From the IMG/VR virus record IMGVR_UViG_3300030328_000378, positions 1 to 44,930 of that record: a stretch of 44,930 nt of DNA. One strand, 5' to 3'. The position numbers and the translations under genes are program-made. Each line of letters starts with the position of its first letter. The first letter of the stretch is position 1. Origin of the DNA: a virus. The notes beneath the pieces are model-generated. The model was not told where the DNA came from, ran no database searches, and saw nothing but the letters and a program-made list of their open reading frames with translations. Positions 11,901 to 19,440 of this stretch are shown piece after piece.

Positions 11901-14764
11901 ATAAAATGGATTTACAAACATTAGATAGATACCTAATGGATATGCGTACTGGTACTTGGTTTCAAAAGACAATGGACTGGATGACTGGTAAATCTAAAAA
12001 CCCTGAAATTAAAAGAGCTTATTATTGGATGTTTCCTAAAGCTATTAATAGAGACTTAATGAGAGAACCAGCAATGATGGAGTGGGTTGAAGATGTTGGT
12101 CCATATAAAGATAAGCTTGGTAATACTATAGAAAACGCTAGAACTGTTAGACCTACTGCTGTTATTGGAGAGATACAACAATTATCAGCACGTACACAAG
12201 AACTTTCTATGCAAACATTTGAAAATGAAGTAGGTGAATTTAGAGACGCATTAAGACCTTATGTATCTGCACTTAAAGATGGCGATGTCTTATTTCAAAT
12301 AGCTGTAGCTCAAAGAGAGCTTGGTTATATGAGAAACAAATTAAGACCTAGATTAAAAGGTTCTTCTTCTAAGTTAACTGAAGCTGAAATGCCTTACATT
12401 GAAAATTGGAACGCTGTTAAGGGCACTTACGATAAAATTAAGGGTGAGCAATACGTTATTCCTCTGGAAGGAGGAAATGTAAAGATGACCGGTGAGCAGG
12501 TTGTTAATAAGATTAATAACATTATTACTAGAGCTAATACAGTTACTCATAGATGGTTACAAGGTAATCAAGAGTCTGTTAATAAATGGTTAAAATTATC
12601 TGAAGATAAAAATGGTAATGTTACTTGGAAAGGATTAGATAAATTAAGAGTAAAGTTTCACGATTACGTTAATGATACTGTACGCCGTAACAAGTCTATT
12701 CCTATTGAAGAGCTTGGTATAGATGGTATTAGACAAATAGCTAAGCGTATACTTATTAGTCAAACTCCGTTTAGATTAAGGAATCCTAAATCACTAGCTG
12801 AACAACGTAGGAACCTAGAGATAGCGTCTTTCGACCCTACTGGAGACTTAGGTGCTGAATACTACTATCCTCATATGTCTTTCAATAGAAAGTTAGCTGA
12901 TAAAAAACTTAGAAGTGCAATTAAAAGAGTTGTAGAAGATTCTACGTTAACACCTGAAGAAATTACTAGAGAGGTAAAGAAGATTAATTACCAGTATAAA
13001 CAACTTACTGGTGACTTTATGGCTAAAGATGAAATGGGTGAAAACTTTGACATAATGCAAGAAGCTTTAGTAGAACAAGCCTCTAAAAAGAAATTAAAAG
13101 AGAAGACTATTTTAGGTAGCAATTTAAAAAAGGTTGGTAATCAATTTAGTCGTGAAGCACATATAGGTGGTTGGGACCTTAATCCAGAAGCTTATGAATC
13201 TTATATGAAAAACGCTATTAATACATTTTATAAACAAGCAATGCAGGTTACTGCAAGAACTGCAATGCACAACTTTAATAATACATTCTATAGAACTACT
13301 AAAGATGGAGACTTAACTGGTGCTTGGATGAATTTCTTTAAACTTTATACTCAAAGTGCTATGGGTTACCCTACACATATACCTGAAAAAGTTATGAATG
13401 ACCCTAAGATGAAGATAAAAGGCACAGCTTATAAGTGGTTAGCTGATAGTACAGCTAAGAAAAGAATTGATTATATGAAGAAAAGATTAGGTGTTGGTCG
13501 TAAAGAGCTGGAAAAATGGAACTTAGATGAAACTGTTATTGATGAATTAAGTGGAACAGAATACACTCAGTTGCAAGGTTGGGGTGCGTTAGAAGCTAAA
13601 TGGCAATTAGCATCGTTATTAGCTCACCCTAAAAGCTCTATTGCTAACCTATATGGTGGTACAGTACACACTTGGATAAGTGCAGGCTATGATAACCTTA
13701 AGAAAGCTAGAGATTTTAACTATCTACGTACAAATATTAATCCTAAATGGAAAAGTATGAAAGATGTTGAAAAATGGATGCAAGAATTAGGTATCATTGA
13801 AGAATTTTTAATTCACGAAGCTGGACTTAATCCTCAACTTAAATCAAAGAAGACTCAAGCATTTGTCAGTGACGCTATTAAGAAGATTAAAAGAGACCCT
13901 AATATGTCTGACGAAAGCTTACTGCAATTAAGTAAAAAGTATGGTTTAACAGACAGAGCATTTGCGGCGGCAAGTTCGTTTATGCGTGTACCTGAAAGAA
14001 TTTTAAGACGTGATTCATTTATGGCTCACTACTTACAAGCAAAAAACAAATTCGGTGGAGCAATCAAGGATTACAACTCGCCATTCCTTATTAATATGGC
14101 GAAGCGTGGCGTTAAGGGAACGCAGTTCTTGTATTCTGCACCGTACAGACCTTTATGGACAAATAGTACTCTGGGTAGGGTGTTCAGTCGTTTCCAGCTA
14201 TGGAGCTGGAACTCCGTTAGGTTCAGAAATGATGTAATAAGGCGTGCATATATTGCAGGGTTTCAAGAAGGTACTCCTGAATTTGAGACTTTTAAAAGAC
14301 TTGCAGTTGCAGATTTATTTATGTTAGGTATGGCTAATATGTTTCAATATAGTTTATTTGAAAACGCATTACCTGCACCTTGGAATTGGTTCCAAGATAC
14401 TGCTGATTGGTTAATGGGTGATGAAGAAGCTAGAGAAAGAGCGTTCTATGGCTCTGCTATAGGTCCTGTTCAAGCAGTAACTCCTCCAGCATTACGTTTA
14501 TTACCACCTATGTTTAAGTGGATGATGAGTGACGATGCTAGTGAATTAACCGATTACTACTTGTGGACCATACCACCATTCGGTAGATTAGCACGGGATA
14601 TAGTAGGACCCGGCGGTATGCTAGAAAATCCCTACTATTCTATAACTAAATTTACTGGTATGCCTGTAATGCAAGCCGCTAAGTTAATAAAAGGTGAAAA
14701 ACCTAAAGCACGCAGAGGTAAATTTGACTACTCAGAGGAGATTGAAGAAGATGCCAATGCCTAA
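5960..14764 (+). CDS. giant virion protein (2934 aa) with double-psi beta-barrel RNA polymerase-like core
   Basis: TTG start after AGGGGGT. Near residue 1252 the chain reads GGADLDGDKALIFF, preceded by MRVPMDSISGAHSLEF and LHPRSM. This follows the order of the multisubunit RNA polymerase beta-prime active site (R-P-T-x-H, LHP, ADFDGDQMAVH), with D1252, D1254 and D1256 as presumed Mg ligands. Upstream, ASDGAILAREE (near residue 834) and K858/K861 could belong to the partner beta-type barrel, as in single-chain enzymes of the YonO and crAss-like gp66 group. Residues 1-240 contain Gly/Ala-rich apolar stretches. The last 500 residues resemble C-terminal regions of large polyvalent phage proteins. 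Residues about 1340-1370 could be a bridge-helix analogue. Size and position among virion genes suggest packaging and injection. The polymerase function is inferred from one strong motif and its spacing. Confidence 0.75.
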   Translation: MAEPKEWSPKMDENQIRGVIDQYAKFPELFNDRDDDLESLEEHAYYYKIPFARSKEHQDGYLTRMIKQAGRGWAEGFSTLPMEKVDDFIGTDIGGAPEDTHEAIARNLGHLAGFVGYLPGAKALKFLGARKIAAGFQAIKGKSAPMLAANFAQKKVGNVIEPFIKDLPDWATTGVFADATQGAFHLGTASAVSSWTHGVDEMFHAAGFGAGAGAVFRGIGNLKGFGERLQPSQLKPNGSPNMKLLSEGQKADLAARTMAGAAFQGLPSTIQGATTEEQVYAYAMGAFFGYKEMPYQTRTSREFLHESIKNDNGPDPEMNPRWGKMTKEMKDVIKTDFREFFGEAESQHLVYDLIKGKVDLTDIEKLAEEYRTGMEIDPVTGEVYSKSLTKQEIAEYKEAFIKDPRYDESQDLDMHIQDIVDIPGRLIGKGGYIEQVFPDITPVDRIKLADNIYKKWSGLHNGNTKKPKQGAEQEIVKHIEAETGRKLDENEVGWWKRWAENTRKKQWVEQIEIKDGEVGMLNGKTNSVGNKKDLSQQKMIIEEIYERNYESLYGTKPQQEWFRVLDHVIWKDKEYDLGRAETNIARQQEVEIRLNPELDGMKRNEIKKAAEANAERIMAESYRKLHDKMREDGYYYYGGKGDAKKMYFVKLHPLIENNPKLVGKLAKESLKQFRLAQNKKFPDRVTKNQEAYSESYIRWKNRPENVALSDTKAQKIYKEMYVSNMLYELSNNGYEVTDVPSFGKNFAKVLDGGKYINDPKAFNKRAQIWFNSGLSANPREIEAYLKERGVNDLQGTGNSQKKFRVGLFSEADSRFEQDKIKLSDGAEAYLEASDGAILAREEVIDALNWDKGLPTDGKFNKSFIVSKDPKLGALLGKYGMQLATPELSAYMKKRGIHMLIPDSAAKQVGERKQWVGELDLVPDLINKDMKIDFTGTLFNVPIRDFRTVMSEITTQKYLKKVQLPKQMYSVLSAFGYKNINRESIMEMYDTLSNRAIMGTEEGKAVLAEYKNNKSKENIKRVVDNIEEIPINELFDILRSPNNPELSHKIYEKIMKLNHEYVASLAEEGEMSRNEMDRYKEGVADFESVVERLNRVFPEGSVGAYMHKFSRDYRMQAMRNYVVQKITKPKIDNSASSRMRPWEVGLQLPNKKTSELRDNQNIFFLDNNFRDLVIRDSMFKKGRITLGELWDTRADYKGALKEKVDDILMGTVMRVPMDSISGAHSLEFAGFTGVKGYGSLLHPRSMKALGGADLDGDKALIFFGGESHGFRKSWREMYASQKNEYVDKATNMEKHNKNAEDPMDGLTYGEKLAMRDPELQAKSVHQTSQYSPYWREFMSSGAYQGREHLGTAVTQRMAILGAYNSLREAGNNYNYDKVRIRDNQGNDVLDKNGKPIFENVIMGKDFYSVPYYDSYANGGKGQLRRILFETKNTEQDLQRFREMSRAAIALGSDPMDEMGIRGEKFGPMILDTLFKYKVFDVVKGKTVMTEGSKAETASVNSGRADYLKKKGLHSTFNELNRLLYGKNHNDNRRWNYSEIAGGVEKFNYMPAEAKTTFLPMLSKSMRGIDWSDNVFRRVNEGKLNQIYFDHREAVGKSDWLKDAMGRETMSTVMGNFIKRIYDKKLYTKEGLEALANSEKDFVEFISEMQVTKLGLEKPVMGQIPRSFQPIRQFDYNYRRAYLENLVLKGEDFLINDISDMASLKSITDVVNRGKIPSERISEIHDKVDDIKNQSVWKAKERRSLDNVLNVTDADAKQSKAVKQAREAFGIDDKGSAKIDQVQTDQLIRDYKIKLSQPEKDLFDMLYIGTYSKGNKKKLEAAIELSHIPNRRRDAEFLFKMLRNTSLMRAGLSSKEISDASLKEFFNNYEALMKRTNLELTESQKKILTREVTPEDVTSYRDEAGNIVKNELIDGQNLSETDRLYLDDIAPFVGLQEGKIKDPVLKQTYYNLKEHLDHYHNLDVRNLNGLFRGLFKKNLNQANKMDLQTLDRYLMDMRTGTWFQKTMDWMTGKSKNPEIKRAYYWMFPKAINRDLMREPAMMEWVEDVGPYKDKLGNTIENARTVRPTAVIGEIQQLSARTQELSMQTFENEVGEFRDALRPYVSALKDGDVLFQIAVAQRELGYMRNKLRPRLKGSSSKLTEAEMPYIENWNAVKGTYDKIKGEQYVIPLEGGNVKMTGEQVVNKINNIITRANTVTHRWLQGNQESVNKWLKLSEDKNGNVTWKGLDKLRVKFHDYVNDTVRRNKSIPIEELGIDGIRQIAKRILISQTPFRLRNPKSLAEQRRNLEIASFDPTGDLGAEYYYPHMSFNRKLADKKLRSAIKRVVEDSTLTPEEITREVKKINYQYKQLTGDFMAKDEMGENFDIMQEALVEQASKKKLKEKTILGSNLKKVGNQFSREAHIGGWDLNPEAYESYMKNAINTFYKQAMQVTARTAMHNFNNTFYRTTKDGDLTGAWMNFFKLYTQSAMGYPTHIPEKVMNDPKMKIKGTAYKWLADSTAKKRIDYMKKRLGVGRKELEKWNLDETVIDELSGTEYTQLQGWGALEAKWQLASLLAHPKSSIANLYGGTVHTWISAGYDNLKKARDFNYLRTNINPKWKSMKDVEKWMQELGIIEEFLIHEAGLNPQLKSKKTQAFVSDAIKKIKRDPNMSDESLLQLSKKYGLTDRAFAAASSFMRVPERILRRDSFMAHYLQAKNKFGGAIKDYNSPFLINMAKRGVKGTQFLYSAPYRPLWTNSTLGRVFSRFQLWSWNSVRFRNDVIRRAYIAGFQEGTPEFETFKRLAVADLFMLGMANMFQYSLFENALPAPWNWFQDTADWLMGDEEARERAFYGSAIGPVQAVTPPALRLLPPMFKWMMSDDASELTDYYLWTIPPFGRLARDIVGPGGMLENPYYSITKFTGMPVMQAAKLIKGEKPKARRGKFDYSEEIEEDANA

Positions 14765-14921
14765 TCACTGTGCAGAATGCGACAAACCATTAGAAAATAC
14801 TGATGGTTGGATATGTGAATCCTGTCAAGAAAAAGAGAAAAGAAAAAAAGTTTATACTGGTGATACCGGTGAACCTATGGACTGGTTACCTTCTACTAAA
14901 GGTGGTGAAAATAGAAGATGA
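14751..14921 (+). CDS. small zinc-ribbon protein
   Basis: The start is placed at ATG 14751, which has GAGGAGATTGAAGAAG just upstream; an in-frame ATG at 14694 lies deep inside the giant gene and is unlikely. The 56-residue product has CAEC near its start and CESC about 17 residues later, a four-cysteine zinc ribbon, followed by a basic helix (KEKRKKV) and a short polar tail. It overlaps the end of the giant protein gene by 14 bases and the next gene by 4 (ATGA), so all three are co-translated. Two-CxxC proteins of this size often bind nucleic acid or act as assembly factors; the actual role is unknown. Confidence 0.7.
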   Translation: MPMPNHCAECDKPLENTDGWICESCQEKEKRKKVYTGDTGEPMDWLPSTKGGENRR

Positions 14922-16501
14922 AAGCTGTTGGTAAAGTATTAAGCGAAGCCCTTGAGAAATATGGTCCAGATGGATTCAGTCAGGGTATGCGTAAATCTGC
15001 ACGAGAACTAGTAGAAGATGTAAATATGAAACAGGTAGGTATTGGTGCGGCTTTAGTTGCTCCACCTGTAGCTGGTGCATTACAAGAGAGTGAAACTGTA
15101 GACTTTACAAGTGATACTGCAAAAGACGCATATCGTACTATAGGTGTAATTGGTGGGACCTTAGCTGGTGCGTTAGCGTCTCACAAAGCAATAAAAATGG
15201 CAGGAAGATTAACACGTAATCAACCTTGGAAAAGAACTGATGTTACTAAATCTTTTATGGAAGGAATGGACAACACCTTAATGCCTAATGTCCTTGCACC
15301 AGAGAAAAAAGCAAGTTTTTATGCTGGTCAACCATTAAAAGCTGTATTAGAAGAAGGTTATTCAGCCTCTAAAAGAGCTGTAAGTAGACTTGTTAATCCT
15401 AAAGAGAGCATAGCGGCTAAAAGAACTGGTTTAAATAAACGTCAAGTTGAATTAGCTGATGATTTTGATAGACTTTTAAAAGAAGAGTCTGATGCTATGC
15501 GAAATATGACCTATAAAAAAGGTCAAAGAGGATATGTTACTGAATTAAAAGGGATAACTGATAGAATTAAACAAGGTATTAAGGTATTACACCATAAATA
15601 TATCAATGATTTTAGCAACGCTGGTATATTTAAAGACTATTATGACCTTGAAACACCCCTTGCTGATTATGCAAGACGCTTTTTAACGCCTACTACGTAC
15701 CAGAATCTAGTAAAAGATGCGGGTATACCCGGTAATATTGGTAAAGAAGCCCTTACTAATATGTTAAAAGTGCAAGGATTTAAAACTCCTGTAGATAAAA
15801 TGAAGTATCTTCAGTTAAATACTAAGGGTGTGAAGATGGGTGATATGTTAAGAGACATTCAATGGGACCCACGTTCGTATAAACTGTTTACTAAAATGCA
15901 AGACGTTACTGATATGACCAGAAAAGAGGTTATTAAAGAGATGGAAGAAGTATTTGGTAGGGGTGCAGTTAAAAAACTTAAAGGTTCTTCTCAAAAACTA
16001 CAGATTATAATGTCTCCTAAGTATAAAAGTAATTTTGATTGGGGTGGTAGTGCAGGTTCACTTATATGGGACCCCAGAAAGCCCGGTAAAATGCAATTCT
16101 TTGGTACTGATGGTAGAGACTTATTTGGTATGAAAGCTGGTGATGACATTATAAATGTATCTCCTTTCAAAGAAATAAGCATTCCTGAAATTAAAAAGAT
16201 AATTGAAAAAGCTGATAAAACTCCTAATGTTGTGCCTGTTAAACGTAAACGCCGCACTGCTAAAGAGTATGAAAGTATGAGCGATAAAGAAGCTAAACAA
16301 GTTATCAACCGTTCTAGAATGATTAGCAATGAAGATTACGAAGCCTTACAAAAGATTCCTGAAACATATAGAAAAGCTTATAAAGACCCTATAACAATGA
16401 AAGAATTAGCTGAATTTGCTGGTACTAGGGGAGCATTAATTGCCGGTGGCGTTGGTGGTTTCTATGGTACTTATGCCTTAGCTGATGAAATATTAGAATA
16501 G
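14918..16501 (+). CDS. 527-aa hypothetical virion-associated protein
   Basis: The ATG overlaps the zinc-ribbon stop (ATGA). The product is basic and mixed helical, with two Gly/Ala-rich apolar segments near the N-terminus (around GIGAALVAPPVAGAL and TIGVIGGTLAGALA) and one at the C-terminus (RGALIAGGVGGFYGTYALA). The middle (residues 150-430) is Lys-rich with scattered Gly-Trp segments and no recognised catalytic motif. The apolar ends and the position directly after the giant protein suggest another injected or inner-virion protein. It is the last gene of the plus-strand block, followed by a terminator 25 bases later. Confidence 0.65.
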   Translation: MKAVGKVLSEALEKYGPDGFSQGMRKSARELVEDVNMKQVGIGAALVAPPVAGALQESETVDFTSDTAKDAYRTIGVIGGTLAGALASHKAIKMAGRLTRNQPWKRTDVTKSFMEGMDNTLMPNVLAPEKKASFYAGQPLKAVLEEGYSASKRAVSRLVNPKESIAAKRTGLNKRQVELADDFDRLLKEESDAMRNMTYKKGQRGYVTELKGITDRIKQGIKVLHHKYINDFSNAGIFKDYYDLETPLADYARRFLTPTTYQNLVKDAGIPGNIGKEALTNMLKVQGFKTPVDKMKYLQLNTKGVKMGDMLRDIQWDPRSYKLFTKMQDVTDMTRKEVIKEMEEVFGRGAVKKLKGSSQKLQIIMSPKYKSNFDWGGSAGSLIWDPRKPGKMQFFGTDGRDLFGMKAGDDIINVSPFKEISIPEIKKIIEKADKTPNVVPVKRKRRTAKEYESMSDKEAKQVINRSRMISNEDYEALQKIPETYRKAYKDPITMKELAEFAGTRGALIAGGVGGFYGTYALADEILE

Positions 16502-16525
16502 TCGGTTCCTTTTACAAGACGGTTT

Positions 16526-16560
16526 AAAAAAAAGGGGCACTTGTAAGCACCCCTTTTTCC
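16526..16560. terminator. bidirectional intrinsic terminator between convergent blocks
   Basis: A run of eight A is followed by GGGG, a 12-base loop region and CCCC with five T. Read on either strand, a GC stem extended by A:T pairs is followed by a U tract. It sits exactly between the last plus-strand gene (ending 16501) and the last minus-strand gene (ending 16566). Confidence 0.85.
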
Positions 16561-16565
16561 TCTTT

Positions 16566-16772
16566 CTAACCCACAATGGGCACTACACAGTTGTCGTAGT
16601 ATTGGCAACCGGAGATAACCGTGCAATCTTTTCCTGCTTTTTTTGTATTCAATATTTGTCGCAAGCCTACTCGTCCGTCTTTCATTCTTTTTGTTTCTAT
16701 TATAACACCTAGACACTTGCCAACATCGTAGTTGGCACAATGTTTTCTGGCTTTTTGTTCTAAGTTCTTCAT
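16566..16772 (-). CDS. small cysteine-containing hypothetical protein, 68 aa
   Basis: The start at 16772 is preceded by AAGGTG; an upstream in-frame ATG at 16793 lacks an SD. The product has four spaced cysteines in HCANYDVGKCLG and GKDCTVISGCQYYDNCVVP, plus a Lys/Arg-rich centre. The Cys arrangement suggests a small metal-binding or redox fold. It is the terminal gene of the minus-strand arm. An overlapping frame at 16471-16740 is a shadow. Confidence 0.6.
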   Translation of the reverse strand: MKNLEQKARKHCANYDVGKCLGVIIETKRMKDGRVGLRQILNTKKAGKDCTVISGCQYYDNCVVPIVG

Positions 16773-16821
16773 ATTACACCTTGAATATAACACTTTTAAG
16801 GAACACGGGGTGTCCGGCTTT

Positions 16822-16932
16822 CTAAGCAGACGAATCCTCTTTCACGTAGTCGGTTTTATTAGCTACTGGCTTCAACCCCGTTGAGTTCCTAGGCTTAATT
16901 CTAAAAGACACCTGACGCCAACCATTTTTCAT
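16822..16932 (-). CDS. possible 36-aa basic peptide
   Basis: Within the 306 bases between the genes at 16772 and 17079, a short frame starts at ATG 16932 behind AAAGAGA and runs 36 codons to TAG. The peptide is basic in its first half (KNGWRQVSFRIKPRN) and acidic at its end. The orientation matches the arm. There is no other support, and the stretch around it (16933-17078) holds only short inverted repeats such as CGAGG/CCTCG near 16975. Confidence 0.3.
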   Translation of the reverse strand: MKNGWRQVSFRIKPRNSTGLKPVANKTDYVKEDSSA

Positions 16933-17078
16933 TTGTCATTCTCTTTCTTTTTCAGAATACAGTATCGCTAGGAACGAGGGTCTTCCTCGCAATGAATCCA
17001 TTATTGCTACTCTGCTTCTTCACTCGAGCAACCGTTAGGTTACAAACTCGAGAATGTTAATGAGGTGTCTTTTATTTC

Positions 17079-17573
17079 TTAATCGCAGTTACTACCGGGT
17101 ATACACTTTGTTGGTGCTGATAACGGACTATCGTTTTCATCTCCCGGGTCGTGAGGACTATGGTCCATAACCTTATTGATTGGGTTATCTGTTTGACCTA
17201 TTCTTTTATCATCCTCGTGCGTCCAATTACACGATTTCTTCATTCTAATAATAAGGTCGTGTATTTCATTGGCTGTAGCTTGTGCATTTTCTCTCCAAGA
17301 CTCTTCGTGTATTGCGTGTAAGCCTTTAAAGATGTACATTAAATCGTTCACCTCTACTTTGGCTGTTTTTGATTGCTTTTCTTCACGGTCTGCTTGTAGT
17401 TCTAATGTATAAGCTGTTAAGTAAACTGTTAAATCTAAAACTTCATCTACTGCTTCATCTATGTTTGATAGATTACGCTCACGTCTAATAGGTACATCTC
17501 TATTATATTCTTCGTGTCCCTTTTTCAGTCGTGCTTGAATCAGTTCTATTATTTTATCGTTAACTAATCCCAT
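17079..17573 (-). CDS. MazG-like nucleotide pyrophosphohydrolase-type protein
   Basis: A 164-residue protein with a clear SD (AAGGAGG) and a TAATG overlap with the HNH gene before it. Residues 16-60 show the all-alpha NTP-PPase pattern: E21-E22, then E44-x-x-D47, matching the EE-x(12-28)-ExxD metal site of MazG/dUTPase-type enzymes. A second helical region follows (residues 75-115). The last 40 residues are polar and Pro/Asp-rich with no predicted fold. MazG-like proteins hydrolyse nucleotides such as (d)NTPs or ppGpp and are common in phages, where they may lower alarmone levels. The substrate cannot be told from sequence. Confidence 0.6.
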   Translation of the reverse strand: MGLVNDKIIELIQARLKKGHEEYNRDVPIRRERNLSNIDEAVDEVLDLTVYLTAYTLELQADREEKQSKTAKVEVNDLMYIFKGLHAIHEESWRENAQATANEIHDLIIRMKKSCNWTHEDDKRIGQTDNPINKVMDHSPHDPGDENDSPLSAPTKCIPGSNCD

Positions 17574-18037
17574 TAGTATCGTCCTCCTTTTGCCAGTTTA
17601 CGCATCACGTAACTACTTAGTTCTTCTGGCAAATCTGAAATTAATTGTATTAATACCACAAAGTCTTGCTCGTCTAATGGACCTTTACGTGTATTGCAGG
17701 TCCTGCAAATCAACTGCAAGTTTTCCTTTGTAGTAACTCCTTGTTTAGAAAGAGGTATAATATGGTCACAAGCTATTGTTCTAAATGTCAACTGCTTGTC
17801 ACAATAGGTACACCCCTTTCCATAAACATCGTAAAAGAGTTCACGTATTTCTTGTGCAGAAATGTTAAACTCAACTTCATACTTTTCTGAACGTCTTTTT
17901 AAAGAGCTTCTTAAACTTGACATCTTAGATGACAATTTCTTATAAGCTTTCTGCCAGTATGTTCTGTGTACTGGTTCTAAGACTTTCTTAAAGTGGTTTT
18001 TATCCAATAGGTTCTGTGAAGAACTTTCTTTTCGCAT
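17573..18037 (-). CDS. HNH endonuclease
   Basis: A 154-residue protein whose C-terminal half carries a complete HNH/zinc site: C76-x2-C79, D91-H92 (CDHIIPLSKQG), N106 and C111-x2-C114 (ICRTCNTRKG). The N-terminal 55 residues are basic and helical, suited to DNA binding. HNH enzymes of this small type nick or cut DNA and occur as free-standing homing endonucleases or as packaging-associated nucleases. Here it sits in the early arm, away from the terminase, so a homing or host-DNA role is more likely. Its start overlaps the preceding gene by 25 bases and has only a weak SD. Confidence 0.85.
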   Translation of the reverse strand: MRKESSSQNLLDKNHFKKVLEPVHRTYWQKAYKKLSSKMSSLRSSLKRRSEKYEVEFNISAQEIRELFYDVYGKGCTYCDKQLTFRTIACDHIIPLSKQGVTTKENLQLICRTCNTRKGPLDEQDFVVLIQLISDLPEELSSYVMRKLAKGGRY

Positions 18038-18224
18038 AAGGTGTATCTAACCATTTCCGTCTTAATTGTGCTCGTTTCCTTAGTTGTTGCAACCTTACTG
18101 ATGCGGCACTATCGGGTTTAATTCGACCCTCTTTCATCATATCTTCGTACAACTTTATTAATCCACCTAATGAAAGGTGCTTATCTGGTGCTTTAACCAG
18201 CTTTTCTGTTTCCACGATTTTCAT
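18000..18224 (-). CDS. hypothetical 74-aa basic protein
   Basis: I place the start at ATG 18224, which overlaps the stop of the upstream gene (ATGA) and has GGAGAAG before it; an ATG at 18236 is possible. The product is short, helical and very basic at its C-terminus (RLQQLRKRAQLRRKWLDTPYAKRK), suggesting nucleic-acid or membrane-surface binding. No family is recognised. Confidence 0.6.
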   Translation of the reverse strand: MKIVETEKLVKAPDKHLSLGGLIKLYEDMMKEGRIKPDSAASVRLQQLRKRAQLRRKWLDTPYAKRKFFTEPIG

Positions 18225-18430
18225 ACGCTTCTCCATAATTTAACTATTCTTGAGTATAAGCCCTTACGAGGTGTAACCCCATTAAGTCTATCTAACTTAT
18301 TCTCGATTCTGTTTAGTCTGACTACAATGCTTAAGAAAAAGCAAAGCATAAAGAATACATACGCTTCCCACGCTAGTAAGAATGGTACTGTATTTTCCAT
18401 TACACTGTCAAAATAGAATTTCCAATTCAT
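18221..18430 (-). CDS. small single-pass membrane protein
   Basis: Starts at ATG 18430 behind AAGGAATAAAAG. The 69-residue product has one strong hydrophobic segment (residues about 17-39: FLLAWEAYVFFMLCFFLSIV) followed by a positively charged helix and tail, so it likely inserts with its basic C-terminus in the cytoplasm. It could be a holin-like or superinfection-related protein, but there is no lysis gene beside it, so function is open. It overlaps the next gene by four bases. Confidence 0.6.
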   Translation of the reverse strand: MNWKFYFDSVMENTVPFLLAWEAYVFFMLCFFLSIVVRLNRIENKLDRLNGVTPRKGLYSRIVKLWRSV

Positions 18431-18454
18431 CTTTTATTCCTTATTTATTATAAT

Positions 18455-18521
18455 AAGGCGAAGGTAAAAGGATGCTAGACAGGAATACCCATACCTGTTC
18501 TGGCTATAAAACCCTCGCCTT
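18455..18521. other. stem-loop element in intergenic gap
   Basis: In the 106-base gap between the membrane and HTH genes, AAGGCGA (18455-18461) pairs with TCGCCTT (18515-18521), enclosing an ACAGG/CCTGT inner stem. It may be an RNA processing site or small structured RNA; it is too irregular for a tRNA. Confidence 0.35.
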
Positions 18522-18536
18522 ACTACGTTGACGATG

Positions 18537-18746
18537 CTAAGCTAAACTATACTCAGCATATTTATTACCCGTATGAGCCTTGACTCTTTCCATAATAACA
18601 TTATGTCCATCAGCTCTTATACTATGTATAACAGCCGCAAGTCTAAAGCATCCACATCTGTTTAATGCCATCATTGGTGTAACTTTTACACCTGATTCCA
18701 GCAATTCCAGAATTACGGTCTTTTGTGATTTATTATTTCTAGGCAT
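18537..18746 (-). CDS. small helix-turn-helix / winged-helix protein
   Basis: A 69-residue protein with SD GGAGGAT. The pattern (SQKTVILELLESG, then ALNRCGCFRLAAVIHSIRADGH, then a C-terminal beta wing ending KYAEYSLA) matches small phage helix-turn-helix proteins of the HTH_39 type. It may regulate one of the phage promoters. It overlaps the membrane-type gene at 18713 by about 34 bases, yet both genes have good SD sites. Confidence 0.7.
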   Translation of the reverse strand: MPRNNKSQKTVILELLESGVKVTPMMALNRCGCFRLAAVIHSIRADGHNVIMERVKAHTGNKYAEYSLA

Positions 18747-18910
18747 CTATTCCTATCCTCCATAATTAAATGTAGTTCTGTTCCAAAGTTGTAAACATTG
18801 AATAAAAAGACTACCCCATCGTTATTTACTACAATCCCTAGTTGTATAAACCTTAAGAATGTAATAACAATTCCACCAACAGGGAAACAAATATCTAAAA
18901 GAAATCCCAT
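18713..18910 (-). CDS. small hydrophobic hypothetical protein, 65 aa
   Basis: Starts at ATG 18910 after a strong AAGGAGG and touches the end of the Gp157-like gene. The first 30 residues are hydrophobic (FLLDICFPVGGIVITFLRFI), consistent with one membrane segment. The rest is mixed and ends in a basic tail. The SD supports expression even though the 3' end overlaps the HTH gene. Function unknown. Confidence 0.5.
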   Translation of the reverse strand: MGFLLDICFPVGGIVITFLRFIQLGIVVNNDGVVFLFNVYNFGTELHLIMEDRNRCLEIINHKRP

Positions 18911-19440
18911 TAGGACCTCCTTACCCGTTTTACCTTTGCTATTCTGGCACCGGGGATATCTACTCCTTGAGTCATCTGCGTACGCATAGCTTTCTTATCA
19001 ATGTGTTCAGTTTCTTTAATGTATTTATAGTTTTCAGGAACCATTACTTCGTTCGTAATAACTACTGGACCATAGGTTTCAAAAAGTTTATATCTGGCAG
19101 TGTCTGTTTCGTAGACGCCGTCAGTCCCAACTTCTTGAATTACCATAGGTATCAAGGTTTCATTAAAGTATTTCTTTAACGATTCTGTAGCTTTCCTTCT
19201 AACTGATAAACGCTGTTGTTCTTTCTTCAGAGCTTCGATTTCTGCATCAATTAAATGCTGTTTTCTATCAATATCCAGCATAAAGTGGTCAATGCCATCG
19301 ACCTTTCTACTGATGTCTTTTTTAGTAACTTCCATAGCACTAGTTAATACCAATGCTTCGTCTTCATCTGCGTATTGTAATTGCATATCCAAATCAATAA
19401 AGTCACCTATCAGTTGTCTAGTAGTTTTCTTTTCAGCCAT
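18910..19440 (-). CDS. Gp157-like siphovirus-type protein
   Basis: The start at 19440 (MAEKKTT) has AAGGAG eight bases upstream and is preferred over an in-frame ATG at 19461. The 176-residue protein has a central coiled coil (residues about 45-90, with KEQQRLSVRRKATESLKKY) between a polar N-terminal helix and a C-terminal beta/helix region with PENYKYIKETEHIDKKAMR and a basic end. This order matches the Gp157 family found beside Sak/SSB recombination genes in many phages. Gp157 has been linked to phage resistance in Streptococcus, but its biochemical role is unclear. Confidence 0.75.
   Translation of the reverse strand: MAEKKTTRQLIGDFIDLDMQLQYADEDEALVLTSAMEVTKKDISRKVDGIDHFMLDIDRKQHLIDAEIEALKKEQQRLSVRRKATESLKKYFNETLIPMVIQEVGTDGVYETDTARYKLFETYGPVVITNEVMVPENYKYIKETEHIDKKAMRTQMTQGVDIPGARIAKVKRVRRS

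Noticed and set aside
16471-16740. 89-aa minus-strand frame over the terminator
   Set aside because: Overlaps the 68-aa gene in another frame, runs through the terminator and has no SD.
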